From positions 62,001 to 126,000 of the forward strand of contig JAHYYI010000001.1 in NCBI GenBank assembly GCA_019425045.1: a stretch of DNA of 64,000 nucleotides, in the 5' to 3' direction. Source of the stretch: Collinsella sp. (GTDB lineage: Bacteria > Actinomycetota > Coriobacteriia > Coriobacteriales > Coriobacteriaceae). Positions 51,347 through 59,150 of this stretch are shown here, in pieces. Within the stretch, counting starts at the first letter, position 1; each line of letters begins with the position of its first letter. The notes below the pieces were generated by a model. That model had not been told where the DNA came from. It saw only the letters and a program-made list of their open reading frames with translations, and searched no databases. The translations under genes were made by a program, and so were the position numbers.

Positions 51347-52180
51347 CTAGGCCAGGATGCCGACCGCGGAGAGGGCGATGCCGCCCACAATGGCGATCAC
51401 GAGAAGCCAACCGGTGTTGACGTTCTTCTTGATAAGCCAGTACATAAGGCCGGTGAGGCCAAGGGAGATCATCTGGGGCATCATGCTGTCCAGGATGTCC
51501 TGGATAACGACAGTACCCTCAGCGAACTGCAGCGGGGTGGTGGCGCCGATCAGCGTGGCGATCATGCCGCCCACGGACATAAGACCCACGATGCCGCAGA
51601 CATACATGAGCTTCTCCATGAGGTCGCCGCCCTGAAGCTTGCTCAGGTACTCGTGGCCGCCCTGATAGCCCATCTTGGCTGCGAACCAAGTAATCAGCAC
51701 GGAGGGGACGATGGAGATGAGAAGGGCCAGGATCGGGCCCATGATGGAGCCCTGCTGAGCCAGCTGAACGCCCAAGCCAAAGGCGATAACGCGGATGGTG
51801 CCCTGGAAGAAGGAGTCACCGATGCCGGAAAGCGGGCCCATAAGGGAGGTCTTGACCGCGTTAATCGAATCGGGGTTGAAGTTCTCGGGATCCTTGGCGT
51901 ACTCCTCCTCCATGGAGGCGGCGAGGCCCAGGATGAAAGCGCTCGTCTGCGGGGTGCAGTTGTAGAACGCCATGTGACGGTGGTAAGCCTCTTTCTTAGC
52001 AGCGAGCTGCTTGGGGTCGGACTCATCCGGATAGAGGCGATCGAGCGTGGGAACCATACCGTAGAGGAAGCCCATGTTCATCTGACGCTCGTAGTTCCAA
52101 GAGGCCTGGATGGCCCAGGAGCGCCAGAAGAACTGGCTGACCTTCTTGTTCAGGGACACGTCCTTGGTTGCGGTTGCCAT
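51347..52180 (-). CDS. Mannose-family PTS EIID component (system C)
   Basis: 277 aa. Family blocks QASWNYERQMNMGFLYGMVPTLDRLYP and MEEEYAKDPENFNPDSINAVKTSLMGPLSGIGDSFFQGT are present, with C-terminal membrane helices. The ATG at 52180 follows AAGGAGG. It lies 13 bp after EIIC. The 197-bp gap before SIS-C has no clear terminator. Confidence 0.94.
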   Translation of the reverse strand: MATATKDVSLNKKVSQFFWRSWAIQASWNYERQMNMGFLYGMVPTLDRLYPDESDPKQLAAKKEAYHRHMAFYNCTPQTSAFILGLAASMEEEYAKDPENFNPDSINAVKTSLMGPLSGIGDSFFQGTIRVIAFGLGVQLAQQGSIMGPILALLISIVPSVLITWFAAKMGYQGGHEYLSKLQGGDLMEKLMYVCGIVGLMSVGGMIATLIGATTPLQFAEGTVVIQDILDSMMPQMISLGLTGLMYWLIKKNVNTGWLLVIAIVGGIALSAVGILA

Positions 52181-52193
52181 AGTGTGTTCCTCC

Positions 52194-52988
52194 TTAGTCT
52201 TCGTCGTCTTCGAGCGGATCGTAGTCGGAATCGACACCGGCGGCTGCATGGGAACCGTTGAACTTGAAGCCCATGAAGACGACAGCCAGGCACACACCGA
52301 TCAGAGCGACCGCGATGACGGACAGGTTGAGGTAAGCGGCGAGCAGGAAGCCGATGAACAGGAACGGAGTCATACCCTTCTTGATCATCATGGTGAGCAG
52401 CAGGGCCAAGCCGTAGGCGGTCATGATCTTGGTCGAAACGTTGAGACCAGTGGACAGCCACTCGGGAACCATGTTGACGATGGCCTGAACCAGGTCGGTG
52501 CCAACAAAGACGGCGAGGAAGATCGGCAGGAAGTACATGACGGCGTACAGACCGGAGCCGGCGCAGATGTGCATGCGGTAGGCGGTCTTGAACTTTCCGT
52601 TATCGATCGCGCTATCTGCCACATGGGTGAGGGCGGCGATGATGGAACGGAACACGATGCCGAGGAGCTGACCCAGGACGGCGACCGGGATGGCGATCGT
52701 CATGGCGGTCTCGGCGGAGGCATCGGTCAGGCACGCAAAGGCAGCGGCCACGATGCCGCCCAAGACCATATCGGGCGGAACGGCGGCGCCAACCTGCACC
52801 AGACCCATGGACACGAGCTCGACAGCGGCACCGACGGCAAGGCCGGTGGGCACATCGCCCAGCAGCAGACCGACGAGCGTAGCGCCAACGAGGGGCTGCT
52901 CGAAGTTAAGACGACCGAGCAGGCGGGAGTCCCACATGCAGAACACGCCGACGAGGCCGACGAGCACCGCACTGATGAACGTATTCAT
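52194..52988 (-). CDS. Mannose-family PTS EIIC component (system C)
   Basis: 264 aa. Membrane permease with the family pattern SRLLGRLNFEQPLVGATLVGLLLGDVPTGLAVGAAVELVSMG. The C-terminal tail is acidic (DSDYDPLEDDED). It lies 36 bp after the EIIAB gene. Confidence 0.94.
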   Translation of the reverse strand: MNTFISAVLVGLVGVFCMWDSRLLGRLNFEQPLVGATLVGLLLGDVPTGLAVGAAVELVSMGLVQVGAAVPPDMVLGGIVAAAFACLTDASAETAMTIAIPVAVLGQLLGIVFRSIIAALTHVADSAIDNGKFKTAYRMHICAGSGLYAVMYFLPIFLAVFVGTDLVQAIVNMVPEWLSTGLNVSTKIMTAYGLALLLTMMIKKGMTPFLFIGFLLAAYLNLSVIAVALIGVCLAVVFMGFKFNGSHAAAGVDSDYDPLEDDED

Positions 52989-53024
52989 ACCCTTCTCCTT
53001 TCAGTCAGGCAAAAGCCTGGTTGA

Positions 53025-53948
53025 TTACAGCTTGGCGTCGATGTCGACGCTCTGATACGTAGGGGTCTGCTGGACGTAGAGCTTGATGCCCATGTCGAGC
53101 AGCTGGTTGACGTCGGCCTTCTGGTTGGCGTCGAGGAAGACGGAGCTGTCCTTGCCGCCGACCTGATCGGCACCGTCGTGGTTGGCGGTGGCGCCCAGGT
53201 TGATGGCGTCGAGCTTGTAACCCTGGCAGAACTGCAGCATCTCGGCCGTGTTGCCAAAGACGAACATGACGCGCTCGCCGAGGGTGTTGAGCTTGTCCAT
53301 CTTGGCGAGGGCACGCTCGACGGTGAAGACGTTCAGGCGCACGCCCTGGGGCTTGGCCAGCTTAAGGGCACCCTTCTTGATGTCATCGTTGGCGGCAGCG
53401 TTGTCGACGACGATGATGCGCTCAGCCTGGACCTTGGTGGTCCAGGTAAAGACGACCTGGCCGTGCAGCAGACGGTAGTCAAGACGCGCGAGGACAATCT
53501 TGGCGGGACCGGAGCTGTGACGGGACGCCTTGGCCTTCTTGGCGGGAGCCGCGGCGACCTCGACCGGTGCGTTGGGGTCGGTCAGACCGGTGCGGGCCTC
53601 GTTGATGAGGGCCGCGAGGTCGGCGCCCTTGATGGGGGCGGGGCTCATAGCGAGCGTCAGTGCCAGCGGAATGTTGAAACCGCTGATCACCGTGAATGCC
53701 GCACCGTTGCGGGAAAGCTCGACCATGCTGTTGTTGACCGAGCTGCCGAGCATATCGGTCAGCACATAGACGGTGTCGTCCGCGTTGAACGTGGCGATCA
53801 TGGCGTCCACCTTGTTGGTGATGGGCTCCTTGTCGTCACGAGCAAGCGACACGACGTGGACGTTCGACACGTCGCCGAGAACCATCTCGAGCGTGTCTTT
53901 GGCGCCTGCGGCCAGGCCGCCATGAGATGCGAGAATGATCTGATTCAT
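53025..53948 (-). CDS. Mannose-family PTS EIIAB fusion (system C)
   Basis: 307 aa. EIIA domain at residues 1-125 with active His9 (LASHGGLAAGAKD) and YVLTDMLGSSVNN, a linker rich in Ala, Pro and Lys (about 130-148), and EIIB domain at about 149-307 with active His near 162 (LDYRLLHGQVVFTW). In system A the same parts are encoded separately. The gene starts its operon, with GGAGGAGG before the ATG and a TATAAT -10 box overlapping a TATAACG-type site. Confidence 0.94.
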   Translation of the reverse strand: MNQIILASHGGLAAGAKDTLEMVLGDVSNVHVVSLARDDKEPITNKVDAMIATFNADDTVYVLTDMLGSSVNNSMVELSRNGAAFTVISGFNIPLALTLAMSPAPIKGADLAALINEARTGLTDPNAPVEVAAAPAKKAKASRHSSGPAKIVLARLDYRLLHGQVVFTWTTKVQAERIIVVDNAAANDDIKKGALKLAKPQGVRLNVFTVERALAKMDKLNTLGERVMFVFGNTAEMLQFCQGYKLDAINLGATANHDGADQVGGKDSSVFLDANQKADVNQLLDMGIKLYVQQTPTYQSVDIDAKL

Positions 53949-53973
53949 CTTGCCTCCTCCTTTTCGTTATGGT

Positions 53974-53993
53974 CATTATAACGTCTTATACGT
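53974..53993 (-). promoter_or_regulatory. Promoter/operator of PTS operon C
   Basis: CATTATAACGTCTTATACGT. On the minus strand it contains TATAAT as a -10 box 26 bp before the start. The two heptamers TATAACG and TTATACG are 9-10 bp apart; AACGT/ACGTT also forms a dyad. Confidence 0.6.
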
Positions 53994-54131
53994 TGCGGAT
54001 ATTGCTAATTAGTATAAAGACCGTTCGCGGGTGAAAATCGACCGTTGACGGGTTTAACGTACTTGAAACGTTGGGGCTGGACAGGCCGGCACTGGCGGGA
54101 TAACCCCAAGTCGGACCCTGCGTGCAATCCT

Positions 54132-55214
54132 CTATCGCACGAAGTACCAGGGGCTTTCCTGCACGGTGGGCTCCAGCGTAATGCCCGTGCGCTCGCGGAA
54201 CAGATCCATGTCCTGCGATTTCTCCGTCCACCACGCGTTGGGCTTAAAGGTCATGCTCTCAATGACATGGCCGACAAACACACTGTTGCGCATCTTGGAA
54301 AAGTCGGTGTTCATGATCACGATGGACGCGAGCACCAAAACGATGCCCAGAACCTTGATCGCACCGGCGGGCTCGGCGTAGACACCAATGCCCAGCAGCA
54401 CGGTGACGACCGTCTCGAATGACATTACGACGGGAACTTTCGACGTCTCGAGCCCCATGGACAGACCCTGCATATATAAGACATAGGCCACGGCTGTGGG
54501 GATGAGTCCAAAGCCAAGGAACAGCAGCAGCAGCTGTGGCGACATTGCCGCGGCGACATCTGGCCACGGAGCCGCGATAGCCGCCATAACCGCACCGCCA
54601 AAAACAAGGCCCCAAAACGTGACAGCCAGCGGGTGGACCGTCTTGGTTGCTATCCGGCTAAACACCGCGAGCGACGCGCCACAAAAGCCCGCAATCACGC
54701 CCGACGTGACGCCCCAAACCGAAAAATGAAAACCGGAAAGGTCGCCATCGGTCACTGCAAGTACACAGCCACCGATGTTAAAAGCGATGGCAACGAGCTT
54801 GTTGGGAGTCACATCCTCGCGATAAAGTACGCGGCCGAGCATGACGCCAAACACCGGCGAGGTGTAGAGCAGCACCGAGGCCGTGGACATGCCCACCTCG
54901 CCCATGCACTCGTAATAAAGAGTGTTAGCGGTGGCGAGGCCGATAATGCCAAGAAGCGCACAAGGAACAAGCTCTTTAGGACTTGCCTTGAACAGTGCCA
55001 GGGGACCCGATGCCTTTCCCTCACGAGCACCTCCCTGGCAACCCATGAATGCCAAGACCGGAGCCATTAAGACGGCACCCGACAACAAGCGAAAGGCAGC
55101 CATACTCTGGGACGTAACGCCCATGGCCGAGATGCCGTTGACAAAGATTCCGATGCTGCCCCACATAAGCGCGGCGATCAGCACCAGCACATAGCCCAGA
55201 TTGCTTTTCTTCAA
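54132..55214 (-). CDS. EamA family permease (regulon C)
   Basis: About 360 aa. Ten membrane helices in two EamA repeats (about residues 6-150 and 160-300), then an unusual 60-residue hydrophilic tail. The TTG at 55214 has GAGGAGG five bases upstream and is preferred to the GTG at 55250, which has none. A TATAACG tandem site lies 40 bp upstream, as at PTS operon C, so it may export a product of the same pathway, for example a freed amino acid. That link is inferred. Confidence 0.82.
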   Translation of the reverse strand: MKKSNLGYVLVLIAALMWGSIGIFVNGISAMGVTSQSMAAFRLLSGAVLMAPVLAFMGCQGGAREGKASGPLALFKASPKELVPCALLGIIGLATANTLYYECMGEVGMSTASVLLYTSPVFGVMLGRVLYREDVTPNKLVAIAFNIGGCVLAVTDGDLSGFHFSVWGVTSGVIAGFCGASLAVFSRIATKTVHPLAVTFWGLVFGGAVMAAIAAPWPDVAAAMSPQLLLLFLGFGLIPTAVAYVLYMQGLSMGLETSKVPVVMSFETVVTVLLGIGVYAEPAGAIKVLGIVLVLASIVIMNTDFSKMRNSVFVGHVIESMTFKPNAWWTEKSQDMDLFRERTGITLEPTVQESPWYFVR

Positions 55215-55254
55215 CGCAGCCTCCTCGGTATTGTTTCCAATATGTTTCACACTA

Positions 55255-55270
55255 CGTTATAGTCGTTATA
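55255..55270 (-). promoter_or_regulatory. TATAACG tandem site upstream of the EamA gene
   Basis: CGTTATAGTCGTTATA, two perfect heptamers 9 bp apart; on the minus strand TATAACG twice. It lies within the probable promoter. Confidence 0.6.
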
Positions 55271-55344
55271 TACATTTTTCAAGGCACAAATCGGCGAGCG
55301 GAAAAGTGATCCGTTTTCCTCCGTCCCCAGCGGATTACTGGGCG

Positions 55345-55409
55345 GTTGCGGTGAAATAGTTCCTAAATAGAGGCTTCAAACCCCCAAACAGGAACTATTC
55401 CACCGCAAC
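55345..55409. repeat. Inverted repeat with 20-bp arms
   Basis: GTTGCGGTGAAATAGTTCCT (55345-55364) matches the inverse of 55390-55409 at 19 of 20 positions, with a 25-bp loop. It lies between SIS-D and the EamA gene. There is no T-run on either side, so it is not a simple terminator. Confidence 0.8.
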
Positions 55410-55445
55410 TTATGAGGACATCGAGCTGTTAGGCCGCTCTATCCC

Positions 55446-56438
55446 CTAGTAGTCCAGCTTCCACATGTAGCGGCGCGTCATGTAGTCCTTGTGGGTAACG
55501 GCAGAGAGAGCGCGCATGTACACGTTGTTGAGAATCGGGGCAAAGATCAGGTGGTTGAAGTACTCGCTCACGCTGTCCTTGATGTCGTTGAGGCCGAGCT
55601 CCTTGGCGTCGAGCTGATAGACGCGCTCGCCACCGTACTGGTTGACGAAGCGGATGCCGCGCTCGTCATTGCAGCGGCTGCGGCCGACGCTGATGAGCTG
55701 GAACAGCGAGGTGCGCTTGTCCAGAATCTCGAAGGGGCCGTGGAAGAAGTCGCAGGTGTTGATGGTGCAGGAGTCGATCTGCAGCATCTCCTGCACGTTG
55801 CAGATGCTAAAGACGTAGGCGGCACCAAAGAGCGGGCCCTGGGCCATGACGTTGATGCAGGGCTTGTCGGCGTTCTGCTCGGCCCACTTAGCAGCGAGCG
55901 GACGGGTGTACTCGACGGCCTTGCGATAGATGGGGTCGACCAAGTCGAACGCGGCCATAGCGGTCTCGTACTCGGCATAGCCCTCGGTCTGCTGCGTGAG
56001 CTCCATGGCGATCATGGTCACGACGGCGGAGTTGGTGCGGCCCATGCAGGACTCGTCAACGGCCAAGCTGTCGTACTGGATCTTGTAGTCGCAGACCTCG
56101 GTGAGGCCGGACTCGTCAACATAGATGGCGATGGTGCTGGCGCCGTGGTCCTTGGCGACCTGGGCGGCGACGATGGTCTCCTTGGTGCCGCGCATGGACA
56201 CGACGACGGCCAGGGTGTTCTCGTTAACGTAGGCGGGGGTTGCGTGCACGAACTCGTTGCTGGTGTAGCTGGAGCTCACGACCTGCGTGGCCTCGTGCTC
56301 CATAAAGTACTGGGCAGGATAGTTGCCGCCGTTGGATCCGCCGGCGCCAATCCACACGACGCGCTTGATGCCGCCCTTGTCTGCCTTGTCAGCCAAAACC
56401 TGGGAGACGACATCCTTAACCTGTTCCTGAGTAGTCAT
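55446..56438 (-). CDS. Two-domain SIS protein, deglycase type (system D)
   Basis: 330 aa. First SIS domain: RVVWIGAGGSNGGNYPAQYF, VVSMRGTKETIV; second: INVMAQGPLFGAAYVFSICNVQEMLQIDSCTINTCDFFHGPFE. The C-terminus TRRYMWKLDY matches SIS-C. The active-site motif is CDFFHG where the others have EYFHG or EFFHG, so the usual Glu is replaced by Asp. No PTS gene is adjacent. It is divergent from GntR-D, which shares operator-like sites with it. Confidence 0.8.
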   Translation of the reverse strand: MTTQEQVKDVVSQVLADKADKGGIKRVVWIGAGGSNGGNYPAQYFMEHEATQVVSSSYTSNEFVHATPAYVNENTLAVVVSMRGTKETIVAAQVAKDHGASTIAIYVDESGLTEVCDYKIQYDSLAVDESCMGRTNSAVVTMIAMELTQQTEGYAEYETAMAAFDLVDPIYRKAVEYTRPLAAKWAEQNADKPCINVMAQGPLFGAAYVFSICNVQEMLQIDSCTINTCDFFHGPFEILDKRTSLFQLISVGRSRCNDERGIRFVNQYGGERVYQLDAKELGLNDIKDSVSEYFNHLIFAPILNNVYMRALSAVTHKDYMTRRYMWKLDY

Positions 56439-56477
56439 CGTGCATCAGCCTTTCTTCTCGTTTGATGCTCTCGATGG

Positions 56478-56498
56478 CATACAAGTTACATACATGTT
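56478..56498 (-). promoter_or_regulatory. CATACA-type operator, SIS-D side
   Basis: CATACAAGTTACATACATGTT, 40 bp before the SIS-D start. It matches 56617-56637 at 18 of 21 positions. Confidence 0.65.
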
Positions 56499-56616
56499 TT
56501 GGCTATGTCGACTAGTTGTATGCTATATTTGTCTTAGATATTTTGCTGGTAAAGTTTTCGGCAATCCATTATCAGCGGTTTTGTTGTCATGTTGGATACA
56601 TGCTTGGTTCAGTAAG

Positions 56617-56637
56617 CATACAGGTTAGATACAGGTT
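56617..56637 (+). promoter_or_regulatory. CATACA-type operator, GntR-D side
   Basis: CATACAGGTTAGATACAGGTT ends 6 bp before the GntR-D start, over its ribosome binding region, so a bound protein would block its expression. A single GGATACATGC lies at 56594. Confidence 0.65.
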
Positions 56638-56643
56638 GGTCGC

Positions 56644-57366
56644 ATGAATGCTTCGTCTAAAAAGAAACTGGCCCAATACGAGCGTCTGGCGGGTACGCTG
56701 CGTGACCGCATCGCCGCCGGCACCTACGCACGCGGAGACAAGCTGCCGTCCGAGATGGAACTCATGGACGAATCGGGTCTGTCGCGCAGCACCGTGCGCC
56801 ATGCCCTTAAGGTTCTTGTTGACGAGGGCCTGGTCCGCACCGAGCGCGGACGCGGCGCCTTTGTGGCCGACACGCCAGCGCTCCACGAGAACAACCTGGT
56901 GTTTTCGAGCTACACAGCGCAGATCCAGGGCCAGGGCATGAAGCCCACCACGCGCACGGTGGACTCGGGCTTTGCCAAGGCAACGGGTAGCGTGGCCAAG
57001 TTTTTCGATGCCGCCGTGGGCAGCAAGCTCGTCAAGCTTGTCCGCCTGCGCTATCTGGACGACGCCCCGCTGTGCCTGGAGACCACCTATCTTCCGCCAA
57101 GCTTTGAGGCGCTCATCGATCGCGATATCAACGGATCGCTCTACGCCACGCTGCGCCAGGAGTTCCATCGCGCACCGGCCCAGGGACACAAGACCTTTGA
57201 GGTGTGCTACGCCTCGCAAAACGAGGCGTTTTTGCTCAACGTTGAGCGCGGGCAGGCATTGATCCTTATCACCGACTACGTCTACGACACCGACGGCCGC
57301 CCGCTCCATGTCTCCAAGCGCATCCAACGAACCGACCGCGCCAAATACACCGAGCCCATCGGCTAA
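56644..57366 (+). CDS. GntR/UTRA regulator (system D)
   Basis: 240 aa. Winged helix at about residues 12-80 (KLPSEMELMDESGLSRSTVRHALKVLVDEGLV), GRGAFV linker, UTRA domain (about 100-235). It is divergent from SIS-D with two shared CATACA-type sites in the 205-bp gap, so it probably controls SIS-D and itself. It is the only regulator of the four on the plus strand. Confidence 0.9.
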   Translation: MNASSKKKLAQYERLAGTLRDRIAAGTYARGDKLPSEMELMDESGLSRSTVRHALKVLVDEGLVRTERGRGAFVADTPALHENNLVFSSYTAQIQGQGMKPTTRTVDSGFAKATGSVAKFFDAAVGSKLVKLVRLRYLDDAPLCLETTYLPPSFEALIDRDINGSLYATLRQEFHRAPAQGHKTFEVCYASQNEAFLLNVERGQALILITDYVYDTDGRPLHVSKRIQRTDRAKYTEPIG

Positions 57367-57426
57367 CCACCACGAAAGTGCCTGTCCCCATTGTGGTGGT
57401 TTAACCTGTCCCTAAATGGTAGGTTT
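57365..57426. repeat. Composite of CCTGTCCCC hairpin and partial dispersed element (copy d)
   Basis: AACCACCAC (57365-57373) pairs perfectly with GTGGTGGTT (57393-57401) and starts in the GntR-D stop codon. It is followed by AACCTGTCCCTAAATGGTAGGTTT, a truncated copy of the 50-bp element that runs into the GNAT gene and encodes its last residues (PKPTI). Confidence 0.7.
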
Positions 57427-58002
57427 GGGGAGGTCGGGGAACCAGGTTGGTTTGGGTTGGTTAGGGACGCGCTCGGCTAGGACCAACTCCATCCAACACA
57501 TGTCGTACCAGCGACCGAACTTCTGAGCGCAGCGGTCGAAGGCACCCACCAGGCGATATCCCATATGGGCATGGAAGTCCTGGCTGTTGTGCGTCAGGTA
57601 CTCGTCGTCCTTGTCGTGCGGCACGGCGATGAGGGCACACATGTTGGTGATGCCCATCGCGATCAGGCATTGCTTGAGCGCATCGTGCAGCTTGCGGCCC
57701 AGCCCGCCGTGGCGCACATCGCGCGCCAGGTAGATCGATGTCTCGACCGACCAGTCGTATGCCTCGCGGCTGTTAAGCGGACTCACATAGGCATAGCCTA
57801 CCGGACGCCCGTCCAATTCCATCACCAAATACGGATAGCGCTTGAGCGTACGCTCGATGCGCCCGGCGAACTCCTCAACGCTCGGCACCTCGTATTCGCA
57901 GGTAATCGCCGTCTGGCGCACATACGGCTCATAGATGGCAAGCAACGCCGGCGCATCATCGGGCGTCGCCAGGCGAATCGTCGGCTCGGACATCTCGGGC
58001 AT
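57412..58002 (-). CDS. GNAT N-acetyltransferase, phosphinothricin acetyltransferase-like
   Basis: 196 aa. It transfers an acetyl group from acetyl-CoA to a small amine. TIRLATPDDAPALLAIYEPYVRQTAITCEYEVP is the usual start of the Pat/MnaT group, followed by GYAYVSPLNSREAYDWSVETSIYLARDVRHGGLGRKL with the CoA-binding loop and ALIAVPHDKDDEYLTHNSQDFHAHMGYRLVGAFDRCAQKFGRWYDMCWMEL. GAGGGG precedes the ATG at 58002. The C-terminal end lies in a repeat. Confidence 0.85.
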   Translation of the reverse strand: MPEMSEPTIRLATPDDAPALLAIYEPYVRQTAITCEYEVPSVEEFAGRIERTLKRYPYLVMELDGRPVGYAYVSPLNSREAYDWSVETSIYLARDVRHGGLGRKLHDALKQCLIAMGITNMCALIAVPHDKDDEYLTHNSQDFHAHMGYRLVGAFDRCAQKFGRWYDMCWMELVLAERVPNQPKPTWFPDLPKPTI

Positions 58003-58025
58003 ACAGCCCCTCCCCCTCAAAAACA

Positions 58026-58061
58026 AAGGCCGCCTTGCGCCAAACCCAGCGCAAGGCGGCC
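58026..58061 (-). terminator. Terminator of the threonine aldolase gene
   Basis: AGGCCGCCTTGCGC (58027-58040) pairs perfectly with the arm ending at 58062. On the minus strand TTTGTTTTT follows. Confidence 0.8.
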
Positions 58062-58079
58062 TCTCGTCATTACATCAGG

Positions 58080-59105
58080 CTACAGGACAGCCGCCAGCGC
58101 GTCGATATCCTCCTGCGTCGTGGCCCAGCTGGTGCAAAAGCGCACCACCGTGTGGGTCTCGTCGTACTTTTCCCAGTATTCGATCGCCGCATGCTCGCGA
58201 ATGCGGGCCATGTCCTCGTTGGGCAGAATCACGAACTGCTGGTTTGTGGGCGTCTCCAAAAAGAACTGGTAGCCGCGCTCGTGCAGCACGCGACGCAGCG
58301 CCTGAGCGGTCTCAATCGCCTGGCGACCAATCTCAAAATACAGGCCATCGGTAAAGAGCGCCTCAAACTGGACGCCCGTTAGGCGACCCTTGGCCAACAG
58401 CGCGCCGTGCTGCTTAATGCGCGGAATGGGATGCGCCGGAGCGTGCATGCCACAAAACACCACGGCCTCGCCGCAAAGCGCGCCACACTTGGTGCCGCCG
58501 ATGTAGAACACGTCGCACAGCTGCGCCAGCTCGGGCAGGGTAATGTCGCACTCATCGGCCGCCAGCGCATAGGCCAGGCGGGCGCCATCCACAAACAGCG
58601 GAATCTCGCGCTTCTGGCACACCGCATGAATCGCCGCGAGCTCGGCCTTGGAGTACAGCGTGCCGTACTCGGTCGATAGGCTCACGTACACGGCACCCGG
58701 AAACACCGTGTGCTCGTAGCTCTCGTTTTCGTAGAACACCTGGATATAGTTCTCGAGGTCCTCAGCGTGCATCTTGCCCTCGTAGCCGGGGATGGTGAGC
58801 ACCTTGTGGCCGCCAAACTCGATGGCACCAGCCTCGTGGCAGGCGACGTGGCCGGTCTCGGCGGCAACGACGCCCTCGTAGGGCGCGAGCAGCATGTCGA
58901 TCACCGTCGCGTTGGCCTGTGTGCCGCCTACCAGGAAAAACACGTCGGCATCGGGCGCCTGGCAGGCCTCACGGATAAGCCGCTTGGCACGCTCGGTGTG
59001 TGCATCGGTACCGTAGCCGGGCTGCGGCTCCATATTGGTGTCGACGAGCGCTTGCAGCACTGCCGGATGTGCGCCGTGAGAATAATCGTTGTTAAACGCG
59101 AGCAT
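58080..59105 (-). CDS. Low-specificity L-threonine aldolase
   Basis: 341 aa. A PLP enzyme that splits threonine into glycine and acetaldehyde. The start FNNDYSHGAHPAVLQAL, the loop GGTQANATVI, the PLP-Asp region FVDGARLAYAL and the lysine motif YIGGTKCGALCGEAVV (Lys near residue 203) are typical of the beta-eliminating lyase family. It lies between a terminator and the PAP2 gene and is probably transcribed on its own. Confidence 0.92.
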   Translation of the reverse strand: MLAFNNDYSHGAHPAVLQALVDTNMEPQPGYGTDAHTERAKRLIREACQAPDADVFFLVGGTQANATVIDMLLAPYEGVVAAETGHVACHEAGAIEFGGHKVLTIPGYEGKMHAEDLENYIQVFYENESYEHTVFPGAVYVSLSTEYGTLYSKAELAAIHAVCQKREIPLFVDGARLAYALAADECDITLPELAQLCDVFYIGGTKCGALCGEAVVFCGMHAPAHPIPRIKQHGALLAKGRLTGVQFEALFTDGLYFEIGRQAIETAQALRRVLHERGYQFFLETPTNQQFVILPNEDMARIREHAAIEYWEKYDETHTVVRFCTSWATTQEDIDALAAVL

Positions 59106-59150
59106 GGCAATCCTCTCTTACCGGGTATCGGCCAGATGATTCAGATGGGG

